A stretch of DNA of 64,000 nt, from assembly GCA_045627385.1 (NCBI GenBank), contig JAZQNO010000013.1, positions 1 through 64,000 on the forward strand, in the 5' to 3' direction. The notes under the pieces are model-generated. The model searched no databases and was not told where the DNA came from. It was given only the letters and a program-made list of their open reading frames with translations. Source of the stretch: UBA1757 sp045627385 (GTDB lineage: Bacteria; Bacteroidota; Bacteroidia; Bacteroidales; UBA1402). Below are positions 1 to 8,904 of this stretch, in pieces. Numbering within the stretch: position 1 is the first letter of the stretch; every line of letters starts with the position of its first letter. A program made the translations under genes and the position numbers.

Positions 1-1
1 C

Positions 2-493
2 ACCTATGTTCAGACTGAATTCGATTATTTCACCGGCGAACTGAAAATCGTCCGCGAAATCGCCTACAGCGACGGCCCTCGTGCCAAAGTGCGCTGCTAT
101 GGTGCCGATGATGTCCGCGAAGGTGTCGCCATCATGTGGAAGGAAGGCGTGGATGTGTCCATTACCGGCAATTCCACCAATCCCACCCGTTTCCAGCATC
201 CGGTTGCCGGAACCTACAAGAAGGAACGCGTACTGGCCGGAAAGCCTTATTTCAGCGTAGCTTCCGGTGGTGGTACGGGCCGTACCCTGCATCCCGACAA
301 CATGGCCGCCGGTCCCGCCTCTTACGGTATGACCGACACCATGGGCCGCATGCACAGTGACGCTCAGTTCGCTGGCTCTTCCTCTGTTCCCGCACATGTT
401 GAAATGATGGGCTTCCTCGGCATCGGCAATAACCCGATGGTGGGTTGCACTGTAGCTGTCGCCGTCGACGTGGCTACCGCTCTCAGCAAATAA
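2..493 (+). CDS. GGGtGRT-family protein, C-terminal part (5' end outside window)
   Basis: The reading frame is open from the first base, so the gene begins before the window; 163 residues are visible. The defining GGGTGRT motif is present at about visible residue 82, followed by a very conserved stretch with HPDNMAAGPASYG and later SSSVPAHVEMMGF. These match a family named only for this motif (GGGtGRT protein), which is common in Bacteroidales and Clostridia and has no established function known to me. An internal GTG at 89 could be mistaken for a start, but coding continues upstream of it. The gene ends 19 bases before a long terminator hairpin, so it is the last gene of its transcript. Family assignment is confident; role unknown. 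Confidence 0.85.
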   Translation, partial: TYVQTEFDYFTGELKIVREIAYSDGPRAKVRCYGADDVREGVAIMWKEGVDVSITGNSTNPTRFQHPVAGTYKKERVLAGKPYFSVASGGGTGRTLHPDNMAAGPASYGMTDTMGRMHSDAQFAGSSSVPAHVEMMGFLGIGNNPMVGCTVAVAVDVATALSK

Positions 494-512
494 GCAGGGT
501 TTTTCTGTTGAT

Positions 513-557
513 AAAATAGACACCCGCGGCCAATGGTCGCGGGTGTCTATTTTTTTT
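513..557. terminator. Strong intrinsic terminator, probably bidirectional
   Basis: A near-perfect inverted repeat of 19 base pairs (513-531 with 535-553, one G-U pair at 529/537) closes on a 3-base loop. It is followed by a T run to 557 and preceded by an A run, so it can terminate in both directions. It lies between the 3' ends of the convergent GGGtGRT gene and the threonine aldolase gene. Confidence 0.95.
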
Positions 558-587
558 GTGCTACCGACGGATTGTGGCTTTGGTCGC

Positions 588-1610
588 TTACAGCCGATCG
601 ATGAACTCGTCTATGTCGCTTTCCTGGGTTGCCCATGAGGTGACAAACCTTACGACTTCCTGATCTGGCCCGCAGGGTGCCCAGATTTCGAAGGAGGCGA
701 ACTGAGATATGCGCTTGATTTCCTTCTTGGGCAGACAGAAGAACTGCTGGTTGGTGGGGGAGTCCGTATAGGGAGCGAATCCTTTGCCAATCATGGCTTG
801 TTTGAGCTTAAGGGCCAGACGGACAGCGTGTCTGGATATGTCGAAATAGAGTTGGTCTGAGAATAGGGTGGCAAACTGGATGCCCAGCAGGCGACCTTTG
901 GCCAGCATGGCGCCATGTTGTTTGACAAAGGTGAAGAATCGGGGCAGGAGCTCGGGGTGAGCAGTTACGACGGCTTCTCCCATCATGGCCCCGACCTTGG
1001 TCCCTCCTATGTAGAATACGTCACAGAGCCGGGCAATATCCTTGAGCGTAACATCGGGCGAGGCAGCAAGTCCGTAGCCGAGACGGGCTCCGTCCATGTA
1101 AAGGGGAATCTGATGATTGCGGCAGACTCGGCTGAGTGCCTCCAGTTCGCTCAGGGTGTAGAGAGTGCCCCATTCTGTGGGGAAGGTGATGTAGAGAATG
1201 CCCGGAGGAACCATGTGCTGATGGTTCTCGTTCTGGTAGAATTCCGTCAGATAGCGTTCGACATCATAGGCGGCTATTTTGCCTTGATGATGCGGCAGGG
1301 TGAGAATCTTGTGCCCAGACGACTCTACGGCTCCGGCCTCGAAGTTGTTGATGTGGGCAACGTCTGCGGCCAGAACCCCCTCATATTGGTGAAGCAGGGC
1401 GTCAATGACTGTGGCATTTGTCTGTGTGCCTCCTACGAGAAAACGAACCAGTGCGTCGGGGCATCCGCAGGCTTCGCGGATAAGTCTGGTGGCTTGAAGG
1501 GTATATTCATCATAACCGTATCCGACGCTTTGTTCCAGATTGGTTTCGACAAGGCGCTGCATAATCAGCGGGTGGGCGCCTTCCATATAATCTGAGTCGA
1601 AGTGCAGCAT
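588..1610 (-). CDS. Low-specificity L-threonine aldolase
   Basis: PLP enzyme of the beta-eliminating lyase/threonine aldolase family (fold type I), splitting L-threonine or L-allo-threonine into glycine and acetaldehyde; cytoplasmic. The 340-residue length is normal. The protein opens with MLHFDSDYMEGAHP, typical of the family's N-terminus, and has GGTQTN for the phosphate/PLP region, MDGARLG with the PLP-binding Asp and Arg, and YIGGTKVGAMMGE with the Schiff-base Lys. The frame is open up to 1892, but homology begins at the ATG at 1608-1610, 8 bases after the yidC stop codon; the upstream extension is just yidC read out of frame. It is likely cotranscribed with yidC and ends at the 513-557 terminator. 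Confidence 0.9.
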   Translation of the reverse strand: MLHFDSDYMEGAHPLIMQRLVETNLEQSVGYGYDEYTLQATRLIREACGCPDALVRFLVGGTQTNATVIDALLHQYEGVLAADVAHINNFEAGAVESSGHKILTLPHHQGKIAAYDVERYLTEFYQNENHQHMVPPGILYITFPTEWGTLYTLSELEALSRVCRNHQIPLYMDGARLGYGLAASPDVTLKDIARLCDVFYIGGTKVGAMMGEAVVTAHPELLPRFFTFVKQHGAMLAKGRLLGIQFATLFSDQLYFDISRHAVRLALKLKQAMIGKGFAPYTDSPTNQQFFCLPKKEIKRISQFASFEIWAPCGPDQEVVRFVTSWATQESDIDEFIDRL

Positions 1611-1618
1611 GGCCGGAG

Positions 1619-3520
1619 TTATTTGCGGTATTGCCTCTTTGCGTTCTCCTTGGCCTGTTCGCGCTGCATGCGCTGAGCCTCTTCCAAACGCTTCTGGAAT
1701 TTGGATTTCTCGGGTTTCTTGTTGGTGTTTGCCTTGAGTTGCGCCAGCATCTTCTCCTCGTTGACGAAAGCGCGGCAGAGGTATGTCTGTCCGATGGTCA
1801 GCAGAGAAGACAGGAAGTAGTAGTAGCTCAGACCGGCGGCGTAGTTGTTGAACATGAAGAAGAACATGACGGGCATCAGGTACATCATCCATTTCATGCC
1901 GGCTTGCGATTGGTCGGTGTTGCCGCTGGAGAGGACCGTGCTGAAAATCTGGGTGACGGTCATGAGCAGGCAGAACAGGCTGATATGGTCGCCGAAAAGA
2001 CCGCTTAGGACGGGAATGTGATGATTCCAGCTGATGAGCGCGTCATAAGTGGAAAGGTCCTGAGCCCAAAGGAAACTCTGCTGGCGCAGTTCGATGGAAG
2101 CGGGGAAGAACCAGAACATGGCTACCAGCACCGGGAACTGCAGCAACATGGGAATGCATCCGCCCATCGGGTTGACGCCGGCCTTTTTATAAAGGTCCAT
2201 CGTGGCTTGAGAGCGCTCCTGGGCCTTGCTGTCGCCGGGATACTTGGCATTGATCTCGTCGATTTGCGGTTTGAGCAGGCGCATTTTGGCCGACGATACG
2301 AAAGAATTGTAGGACAACGGGAAGATGATAAGTTTGATGCAGATGGTCATCAGCAGGATGATGAGGCCGATGCTGCCGCAGAATTTGCCGAAGAATTTGA
2401 ACATCGGGAGAACCAGAATGGTGCTGACCCAGCGGATGATGTTGCCGCCGAGCGGAACGATGCGGTCCAGCTGAAGGCGCTGGGCCTGATCCACGCCCTT
2501 GTCGTAGGATTTCAGGATGTCGTATTTGCTGGGACCGAAATAGAAGCGGAAGTTGGCTTCGCGCGCGCCGCGCATATTGAATTCGGTGCTCGAGGTCATC
2601 TTGTAACGCTTGATGAAAGGAGATCCGTTGTCTTCTACGGACGACTCCAATTCGTTGGCGGTGAAACCTTTGTCACTGATGAGAACGGCTGCGAAGAACT
2701 GGTCCTTGAATGAAATCCAACGCAGGCGTGTGGAAATGCTTTTGTGGGCGTCTTTGGACTCGGACAGCTTCTCCACCTTGTCGTCGAGGTTCTTGAACTG
2801 AAGCATCGAGTAGCGGCTGGCGAATTTGCGCCCGCGTTCGTGGGCGTACATCTTGGCTTCCCACAGCAGGTCAATGCTGTTGGTGCCCATGGACAGCAGA
2901 TTCTCCAGTCCCTGACCGCGCACGTCGAACGCCATCATGTAGTCGTCGGGCTGGAGCGTGTAGACGTAATCGAGCCAGCACTCTTCGGAAACCGGCAGGC
3001 GGAAGATGAACTCCAAGGGGTTCTCCGACTCGATGTGCTCGAAATAGAGGTCCTGGGTGTTGGCGACGCGGCTGTCTGTGGTGACCAGCGTGATGCCGAA
3101 GGTCGAATTGGCCTCATCGAAAAGGATCAGGGGCAGGGAGTCCCAGGTGGTGTAGTCGTTGAGTTCGACGGATGCGATGCGTCCGCCCTTGGACGACATG
3201 GTTAAAGTCATCACTCCGTTGCCGAAGGTGAAGTGTTCGTTCTCGCCAGTGGCACGAGGCGCCAGCAGACCGAACTGACGTACGTGCTGCTCATTGAGGA
3301 ACGCTTGAACGGCTTCGGTATCTTGTGCATGGTTGCTCTGCTGCAAGCGGACGGCTTCTTCGAGAATGGCCTGCTGCTCGGCCAGGCGGCGTTCTACCTG
3401 CTGGATGGAGTCCTGTCTGCGGGCTTCTTCCAACTGGGCCTCCGTCGGCTTGTTGAGCATATTGAACCCAATGAGTACAAGTAAGATGAGAATAAATCCG
3501 ATGACTGTTTGCTTGTCCAT
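1619..3520 (-). CDS. yidC: Membrane protein insertase YidC
   Basis: YidC/Oxa1/Alb3 insertase that helps inner-membrane proteins enter and fold in the bilayer, with or without SecYEG. The predicted product has 633 residues: an N-terminal transmembrane helix directly after MDKQTVIGFILI, a large periplasmic beta-sandwich domain (about 60-350), the conserved five-helix 60KD_IMP core (about 370-590, with KMRLLKPQIDEI and QRSQATMDLYKKAGVNP) and a basic K/R/E-rich tail. The frame extends 10 codons upstream, but the start at 3518-3520 gives the expected N-terminus. A Bacteroidota -7 element lies at 3557-3564. The threonine aldolase gene follows with an 8-base gap. Confidence 0.96.
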   Translation of the reverse strand: MDKQTVIGFILILLVLIGFNMLNKPTEAQLEEARRQDSIQQVERRLAEQQAILEEAVRLQQSNHAQDTEAVQAFLNEQHVRQFGLLAPRATGENEHFTFGNGVMTLTMSSKGGRIASVELNDYTTWDSLPLILFDEANSTFGITLVTTDSRVANTQDLYFEHIESENPLEFIFRLPVSEECWLDYVYTLQPDDYMMAFDVRGQGLENLLSMGTNSIDLLWEAKMYAHERGRKFASRYSMLQFKNLDDKVEKLSESKDAHKSISTRLRWISFKDQFFAAVLISDKGFTANELESSVEDNGSPFIKRYKMTSSTEFNMRGAREANFRFYFGPSKYDILKSYDKGVDQAQRLQLDRIVPLGGNIIRWVSTILVLPMFKFFGKFCGSIGLIILLMTICIKLIIFPLSYNSFVSSAKMRLLKPQIDEINAKYPGDSKAQERSQATMDLYKKAGVNPMGGCIPMLLQFPVLVAMFWFFPASIELRQQSFLWAQDLSTYDALISWNHHIPVLSGLFGDHISLFCLLMTVTQIFSTVLSSGNTDQSQAGMKWMMYLMPVMFFFMFNNYAAGLSYYYFLSSLLTIGQTYLCRAFVNEEKMLAQLKANTNKKPEKSKFQKRLEEAQRMQREQAKENAKRQYRK

Positions 3521-3556
3521 AATCCTGTAAGGTCTTGCTAAAATTTTCAAAAACGC

Positions 3557-3564
3557 AAAGTTAG
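3557..3564 (-). promoter_or_regulatory. Bacteroidota -7 element upstream of yidC
   Basis: On the minus strand this reads TAACTTTG, matching TAnnTTTG. It lies 37 bases from the yidC start codon in the divergent yidC/DUF3078 gap. No good TTTG -33 box is seen at the expected spacing, so the call rests on the -7 box and its position. Confidence 0.5.
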
Positions 3565-3591
3565 TAAAAAAACAATCGAAAGAAAAGGCTT

Positions 3592-3599
3592 ATCTTTGT
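3592..3599 (+). promoter_or_regulatory. Bacteroidota -7 element upstream of the DUF3078 gene
   Basis: TATCTTTG matches the TAnnTTTG consensus, 15 bases before the ATG at 3615, which implies a very short leader. No TTTG box is seen 19-21 bases upstream. Confidence 0.5.
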
Positions 3600-3614
3600 C
3601 CGAAATACAAAGAA

Positions 3615-5174
3615 ATGCTGAAGGTTCTAAAGCCATTGGTTGTCTTCTGTCTGCTGGTGACATGGACGTTTCGGAGCGCTTTTGCCGACATCCGGCAACC
3701 GATCGACCGCTATGCCATCCGGACAGACTCGTTCCTGATCGTGGCTTTCGCCGATTCTTTGGCAAAGGCCCGTGTGGCCGACAGTCTGATGTTGCCGGAA
3801 AACCGTTATTATTTTCCGGACACGGTCGACGCTTTCGCCGCCGAGACCGAGCGACAGATTCAGAACGGCGAGGCGCGCCTGAAAATCTACAGCGACTGGC
3901 AGGCGGCCGATCTCGGAGGCCGTGAAGTCTCCATCGTGATGCGCTATCTGAACCGTCGCAGCATCATGGCTGACAGAGTGCGTCCCGAGCCCTTGAAACC
4001 CATCCCGGAAGACTCGCTTTTGGACTATCCGCCGATGAACCCCATGTTCATGCCGCTGATATTCAATTCGCATCCTGAAACCTTGCGGATGGAGCGTCAG
4101 AAGGCTCCTTGGCAAAGCGATGGAGAATTGGATTTGAAGTTGCTTGAGGAAGATAATAAACATCTGGGAGCCAATTATATGTATGCTCAGACCAGGCAAC
4201 TGATCCGTTATATGGAATCTCATAGGATCGATTTGGTGCGCTATACCGCGTCCGATTTGCCGAAACCGGAGCGAATAGATGTATATTTGCCTAAGGAAAT
4301 GCCTATTCGCTATATGCCTTCTCCGGCGAACCGCCCCGAGGAATTTCCGAACATTCCCAAGACTTCTTTCGAATACACCTATTGGGTCCTGAAGGGAAGG
4401 GTGGGCGCTCAGATGACTCAGACCTTCATTTCCGACAACTGGTCCGCCGGCGGTGCCAGCAACATGTCCGGACTCTATACCTTCTATTGGACGGCCAAAT
4501 ACAACGACAAGAACAAGATCCAGTTCGACAACGTGGTCGATATGAAGATTGGCATCAATACCACATCGACCGACAGTCTGCGTCATTTCAACGTCGGTAC
4601 CGACCAGTTCCAGGCATCATCCAAACTCGGCATCAAGGCCGTCAAGAACTGGTTCTATTCGGTGTCGGCCGAACTCATCACGCAGTCGCTGCCCAATTAC
4701 AAGCCCAACACGATGACTCTCAAATCGTCGCTTCTGTCGCCTGCCAAATTCTTCGTTTCCTTGGGTATGGACTATAAGGTCACCAGTGCCGACAAGTCGA
4801 AAAGCCTGTCCGTGCTGCTGACGCCTTTCACCTATCGTCTCAACTATCTGATGGACACCAAGCACTTTAAAGCCAAGGATTATGGTATAGACGAAGGCCG
4901 TCATGTCGGACACGAGTTCGGTTTCAAACTTTCTTCCACCTTCGACTGGAAGATTTCGGAGGATTTCAACTGGAACAGTTATCTCTATTATTACTCGGAT
5001 TTTTCATATGTCGATTCGGAGTGGAAAAACACGCTCAACTTCAAAGTGAACCAATATCTGTCGACTCAGCTTTTCATGCATTTCAAGTTTGACGACCGTG
5101 TGCGCAACAAAGAATATTCCTTCCCGATACAGTTCAAGGAATACCTGAGTTTCGGCATCACATATTATTGGTAA
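3615..5174 (+). CDS. DUF3078 domain protein, probable outer-membrane beta-barrel
   Basis: 519 residues with a signal peptide (about 1-25, ending SAFA). The N-terminal half (about 26-240) is not recognised. From about residue 255 the protein matches the Bacteroidota DUF3078 family: the stretch around TFISDNWSAGG and FYWTAKYNDKNKIQFDN, then alternating short amphipathic strands, ending in FGITYYW with an aromatic C-terminal residue as in outer-membrane barrels. The family has no experimentally fixed role that I know of; an outer-membrane location is inferred. It is transcribed divergently from yidC and is probably monocistronic, since rseC has its own promoter-like element. Confidence 0.85.
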   Translation: MLKVLKPLVVFCLLVTWTFRSAFADIRQPIDRYAIRTDSFLIVAFADSLAKARVADSLMLPENRYYFPDTVDAFAAETERQIQNGEARLKIYSDWQAADLGGREVSIVMRYLNRRSIMADRVRPEPLKPIPEDSLLDYPPMNPMFMPLIFNSHPETLRMERQKAPWQSDGELDLKLLEEDNKHLGANYMYAQTRQLIRYMESHRIDLVRYTASDLPKPERIDVYLPKEMPIRYMPSPANRPEEFPNIPKTSFEYTYWVLKGRVGAQMTQTFISDNWSAGGASNMSGLYTFYWTAKYNDKNKIQFDNVVDMKIGINTTSTDSLRHFNVGTDQFQASSKLGIKAVKNWFYSVSAELITQSLPNYKPNTMTLKSSLLSPAKFFVSLGMDYKVTSADKSKSLSVLLTPFTYRLNYLMDTKHFKAKDYGIDEGRHVGHEFGFKLSSTFDWKISEDFNWNSYLYYYSDFSYVDSEWKNTLNFKVNQYLSTQLFMHFKFDDRVRNKEYSFPIQFKEYLSFGITYYW

Positions 5175-5191
5175 AAAATCATATTCTTCCA

Positions 5192-5222
5192 TTTTATTTT
5201 CCATCCCTTTGTTGTACCTTTG
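5192..5222 (+). promoter_or_regulatory. Candidate promoter of the rseC-rnf operon
   Basis: A TACCTTTG -7 box at 5215-5222 fits TAnnTTTG exactly. The -33 position (5192-5195, TTTT, 19-base spacer) is only a partial match to TTTG. It lies 22 bases before the rseC start codon and after the end of the preceding gene at 5174. Confidence 0.55.
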
Positions 5223-5244
5223 CCCATTAGCAAAATAAGGGCGA

Positions 5245-5667
5245 ATGGAGAAGATCAGCCACCGCGGAATCGTGGAATCGAAAGGAGAACAGTCTGTCTC
5301 AGTGCGGATTGTCCAGACTTCCGCGTGCGATTTGTGCCGGGCCAGAAATCTTTGTACTTCGGCCGACAAGAAGGAAAAGCTAGTCGATGCCGTACCCGTC
5401 GGTGGTCCATTCGTTGTCGGACAGGAAGTGGAAGTGGTTGGAACGGCCGCCATGGGGCTGAAAGCCGTGTTCTGGGCATACGTCCTTCCGCTGGTCGTGA
5501 TGGTGGCCGTGCTGGCGATTTGCGTCTCGTGGTTGTGTCCCGGACGCGAGGGATTGGGAGCCTTGCTTTCGCTGGCTTCGCTTGTCTTGTATTACACGGT
5601 GATAGCCCTTCTGCGTCCCCATTTGGGCAGGCATTTTCGCTTTGAAGCGCATAGTGTTGAAAATTAA
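5245..5667 (+). CDS. rseC: RseC/MucC-family protein (SoxR-reducing system component)
   Basis: 140-residue inner-membrane protein of the RseC/MucC family. The N-terminal cytoplasmic part has a cysteine cluster C28-x2-C31-x5-C37, and two hydrophobic segments follow at about 75-95 and 100-122. In Proteobacteria RseC takes part, with Rnf/Rsx, in reducing SoxR; in Bacteroidota the gene is usually found as here, directly in front of rnfB, which suggests a role with the Rnf complex. The ATG at 5245 is preceded by AAGGG (5237-5241), one of the few Shine-Dalgarno-like sequences in the window. The stop is 15 bases before rnfB. Confidence 0.85.
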   Translation: MEKISHRGIVESKGEQSVSVRIVQTSACDLCRARNLCTSADKKEKLVDAVPVGGPFVVGQEVEVVGTAAMGLKAVFWAYVLPLVVMVAVLAICVSWLCPGREGLGALLSLASLVLYYTVIALLRPHLGRHFRFEAHSVEN

Positions 5668-5682
5668 TAGAATATCGATTAT

Positions 5683-6591
5683 ATGAATCCAATTTTGATT
5701 GCTTTGATTGTGCTGGGCGGCATCGGACTGCTGCTGGCGCTGGTGCTGTTTCTCGCTGCAAAAGTATTTAAGGTGGAAGAAGATCCGCGCATCGGACAGG
5801 TCCAGGAATCGCTTCCCGGCGCCAATTGCGGCGGTTGCGGATATCCCGGTTGCCGTGGTTTTGCCGAAGCCTGCGTGAAGAGCGATTCGCTCGACAACAT
5901 GCTCTGCCCGGTCGGCGGTGCCGAAACGATGAAGAAAGTCGGCGAAATCCTGGGTATGGCGACGGCCGCCGCTGCTCCCAAGGTAGCTGTTCTCCGTTGC
6001 AACGGCAGTTGCGGACACCGTCCGCAGCTGAATGTCTATGATTCAGCCCCAAGTTGTGCGGTCGCCGCCGCTCTGTATGGCGGTCCCACCGGCTGTTCGT
6101 ACGGTTGCCTCGGTTTGGGCGACTGTGTCTACATGTGCAAATTCGGAGCTTTATCCATCAATCCGGAGACCGGCTTGCCCGAAGTGGACGATGAAAAATG
6201 CACATCGTGCGGTGCTTGTGTGAAGGCTTGTCCGAAAGGTTTGTTTGAACTGCGCAACAAGGGTCCGAAATCTCGCCGCATATATGTGGCTTGTCGCAAC
6301 AAAGACAAAGGCCCCGTGGCCAAGAAGGCTTGCGAAGTGGCTTGTATCGGATGCTCGAAGTGTCAGAAAGCCTGCGAGTTCGAAGCCATCACCATTGAAA
6401 ATAATCTGGCATACATCGATTTCAACAAATGCCGCATGTGCCGCAAGTGCGTAGAGGTTTGTCCGCAGGGAAGCATTCTGGAACCCAACTTCCCGCCCCG
6501 CAAGCCGAAACTCGAAGCGCCTGCCGCACCCGCTGCGCCTGCAGCCGAAACTCCTGCAGCTCAGGGACCCGTTTCCGAAAACAACAATTGA
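5683..6591 (+). CDS. rnfB: Rnf electron transport complex subunit B
   Basis: Iron-sulfur entry subunit of the ferredoxin:NAD+ oxidoreductase (Rnf), which couples electron transfer to Na+ or H+ export. 302 residues: an N-terminal membrane anchor (about 3-25), a 4Fe-4S domain with CGGCGYPGC starting near residue 47, then several bacterial ferredoxin motifs (CTSCGACVKACP, CIGCSKCQKACE, CRMCRKCVEVCP). The tail is Ala/Pro-rich (APAAPAAPAAE), as often seen in RnfB. It starts 15 bases after rseC and ends 4 bases before rnfC. Confidence 0.97.
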   Translation: MNPILIALIVLGGIGLLLALVLFLAAKVFKVEEDPRIGQVQESLPGANCGGCGYPGCRGFAEACVKSDSLDNMLCPVGGAETMKKVGEILGMATAAAAPKVAVLRCNGSCGHRPQLNVYDSAPSCAVAAALYGGPTGCSYGCLGLGDCVYMCKFGALSINPETGLPEVDDEKCTSCGACVKACPKGLFELRNKGPKSRRIYVACRNKDKGPVAKKACEVACIGCSKCQKACEFEAITIENNLAYIDFNKCRMCRKCVEVCPQGSILEPNFPPRKPKLEAPAAPAAPAAETPAAQGPVSENNN

Positions 6592-6595
6592 TTAT

Positions 6596-7924
6596 ATGAG
6601 AACTTTCAGAATCGGCGGTGTCCATCCGCCAGAGTGTAAACTCACGGCCGGCAAATCCATTGTCGACCTGCCGCTTCCCCAACAGGCTGTGGTGCTGCTC
6701 GGCCAGCATATCGGCGCGCCTGCCCAGTGCCTGGTAGAGAAAGGTGCAATGGTCAAGACCGGACAGCTTCTGGCCAAGGCCGGCGGCTTTGTGTCTGCCA
6801 ATATCCATTCGCCCGTTACGGGCAAGGTGGCCAAAATCGCCGAGGTGACGGATGCCAGCGGTTATCCCAAACCGGCCGTCTTCATCGATGTCCAGGAAGA
6901 TGAATGGGAAGACGGAATCGTGTTGGCCGACAATCTGGAAAGGGAATGCTTCCTGTCTCCCGCCGAGATCGTCGCCAAAATCAACGCCGCCGGCATCGTG
7001 GGCATGGGCGGAGCCTGCTTCCCCGCGCATGTCAAACTGACGCCTCCTCCGGGAAAGACGGCAGGCATCCTCATCATCAACGGGGTGGAATGCGAACCCT
7101 ATCTGACCGCCGACCATCGTCTGATGCTCGAAAAAGGTCCGGAAATCATCATAGGTATCAAAATTCTGATGAAGGCGCTGAACGTGAACCGCGCCGTCAT
7201 CGGCATCGAAGAAAACAAGCCCGACGCCATCGAACTGATGAACCATCTCATCATGCCTTATCCGCAAATTGAGGTGATGCCTCTGCAGATGCATTATCCG
7301 CAGGGCGGTGAAAAACAGTTGATAGAAGCCGTCACCGGTCGTCAGGTTCCCTCGGGAGGACTGCCCATTGAAGTGGGCGCCGTCGTCCAGAACGTGGGTA
7401 CGGTATTCGCCGTTTACGAGGCTGTGCAGAAGAACAAACCGCTTATTGAGCGCATTGTCACGGTCACCGGTCCGGAAATGGCCAAAGCCGGAAACTTCCG
7501 CGCCCGTATCGGTACGCCTGTCAGCCAGCTCATCGAAGCGGCCGGAGGTCTGCCTCAAGGCGAATGCAAAGTGATTTCCGGCGGTCCGATGATGGGCAAG
7601 GCTTTGGCCAGCTTGGACGCGCCCGTCGCCAAGGGCACTTCCGGAGTGCTGGTCCTGAGTGGGGCAGAGGCCCGTCGTCGCGAGTCTCACGACTGCATCC
7701 GCTGCGCCAAATGCGTAGGCGCCTGTCCGATGGGACTGGAACCCTATCTGCTGATGACGCTTTCCGAACAACAACAATGGGATGAGCTGGAGAAACAGCG
7801 CATGATGGATTGCATCGAGTGCGGCTGCTGCAGCTTCTCCTGCCCGGCCAACCGCCCGATCCTTGACCTTCTCCGCATCGGCAAGGCCCGCGTCGGCGCC
7901 AATATCCGTGCACGTAAAAAATAA
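6596..7924 (+). CDS. rnfC: Rnf electron transport complex subunit C
   Basis: Peripheral subunit carrying the NADH/FMN-binding SLBB-type fold and two 4Fe-4S clusters. 442 residues: the typical RnfC N-terminus (GGVHPPECK, then SPVTGKV of the biotinyl-lipoyl-like domain), the glycine-rich nucleotide region with GMGGACFPAHVKL and INGVECEPYLTADHR, and two cluster motifs at about residues 366 (CIRCAKCVGACP) and 404 (CIECGCCSFSCP). It lacks the long Ala/Lys repeats of the E. coli homologue. Gap to rnfD is 5 bases. Confidence 0.97.
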   Translation: MRTFRIGGVHPPECKLTAGKSIVDLPLPQQAVVLLGQHIGAPAQCLVEKGAMVKTGQLLAKAGGFVSANIHSPVTGKVAKIAEVTDASGYPKPAVFIDVQEDEWEDGIVLADNLERECFLSPAEIVAKINAAGIVGMGGACFPAHVKLTPPPGKTAGILIINGVECEPYLTADHRLMLEKGPEIIIGIKILMKALNVNRAVIGIEENKPDAIELMNHLIMPYPQIEVMPLQMHYPQGGEKQLIEAVTGRQVPSGGLPIEVGAVVQNVGTVFAVYEAVQKNKPLIERIVTVTGPEMAKAGNFRARIGTPVSQLIEAAGGLPQGECKVISGGPMMGKALASLDAPVAKGTSGVLVLSGAEARRRESHDCIRCAKCVGACPMGLEPYLLMTLSEQQQWDELEKQRMMDCIECGCCSFSCPANRPILDLLRIGKARVGANIRARKK

Positions 7925-7929
7925 GGACT

Positions 7930-8904
7930 ATGGATAAGAAACTCTATGTATCGATGTCGCCGCACTTCCATGGTGGAGACAGCATTGCCAAGAACATGCA
8001 TCGGGTCATTCTGGCCCTGTGCCCGGCGTTCCTGGTTTCGCTCTACGCATTCGGCTGGAATGTGCTGCTCGTGACGGCGGTCTCTGTGGCTTCCTGTCTC
8101 GTTTTCGAATATCTCATCTGCCGTTTCCTCATGAAACGGACCCCCACGCTCTATGACGGGTCGGCCATTCTCACCGGTCTGCTGCTGGCGTTCAATTTGC
8201 CCTCGAACATTCCCTGGTGGATTGTCGTCATCGGCGCGCTGGTGGCCATCGGCATGGCCAAGATGTCTTTCGGCGGCCTGGGAAACAACATCTTCAACCC
8301 GGCTCTGGTGGGCCGTGTGTTCCTGTTGGTTTCCTTTCCGTCGCAGATGACCACATGGCCCTTGACCCGCATGCAGATGGCCGCTGCCGTCACAGATGCC
8401 ACGACCGGCGCCACACCGCTGTCGCTCATCAAGGCGCACGATTTCGCCCATCTGCCTTCCGCTTTGGATATGTTTTTGGGCAATACGGGCGGTTCGCTCG
8501 GTGAAGTGGCCGCTTTCGCCATTCTCATCGGTCTGGCCTATCTGCTCATCACCAAGACCATCACATGGCACATCCCGGTATCCATTCTGGCCACCGTGTT
8601 CGTGTTCGCCGGCATTCTGCATCTGTGCGACCCTGCCGCATTCGCCGATCCTCTGACTCATCTGCTCAGCGGCGGTCTGCTTCTGGGCGCCTGCTTCATG
8701 GCTACGGACTATGTGACGTCTCCCATGTCCGTCAGCGGCCAGCTTGTCTACGGATTCGGCATCGGCGTGCTTACGGTCATCATCCGCAGTTTCGGCGCAT
8801 ATCCCGAGGGCGTTTCTTTCGCCATTCTCATCATGAATGCCGTTACGCCGCTGATCAATGTCTATTGCAAACCTAAACGTTTTGGGGAGGTTAAGAAGAA
8901 ATGA
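7930..8904 (+). CDS. rnfD: Rnf electron transport complex subunit D
   Basis: Integral membrane subunit of Rnf, homologous to NqrB, carrying a covalently bound FMN. 324 residues with about nine hydrophobic segments. The flavinylation site is visible as DATTGATPLS near residues 156-165, with the modified Thr in the (S/T)GAT signature. An AAGGA Shine-Dalgarno-like sequence (7923-7927) precedes the ATG. The stop overlaps the rnfG start by 4 bases, indicating translational coupling. Attachment of FMN needs an ApbE flavin transferase, which is not in the window. Confidence 0.96.
   Translation: MDKKLYVSMSPHFHGGDSIAKNMHRVILALCPAFLVSLYAFGWNVLLVTAVSVASCLVFEYLICRFLMKRTPTLYDGSAILTGLLLAFNLPSNIPWWIVVIGALVAIGMAKMSFGGLGNNIFNPALVGRVFLLVSFPSQMTTWPLTRMQMAAAVTDATTGATPLSLIKAHDFAHLPSALDMFLGNTGGSLGEVAAFAILIGLAYLLITKTITWHIPVSILATVFVFAGILHLCDPAAFADPLTHLLSGGLLLGACFMATDYVTSPMSVSGQLVYGFGIGVLTVIIRSFGAYPEGVSFAILIMNAVTPLINVYCKPKRFGEVKKK

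Noticed and set aside
89..493. GTG at 89 as the start of a short 134-residue protein
   Set aside because: The frame is open to the window edge and the upstream residues continue the same protein, so it is an internal codon of a truncated gene.
1611..1892. 94-residue N-terminal extension of the threonine aldolase
   Set aside because: It overlaps the yidC coding region, has no family similarity and the normal family N-terminus starts at 1610.
6520..6575. Ala/Pro repeat region at the end of rnfB as a tandem-repeat element
   Set aside because: A low-complexity protein tail common in RnfB; no exact nucleotide repeat units.
6422..7777. 451-codon antisense frame opposite rnfB/rnfC
   Set aside because: Shadow of rnfC; no domain recognisable and no promoter or start context.
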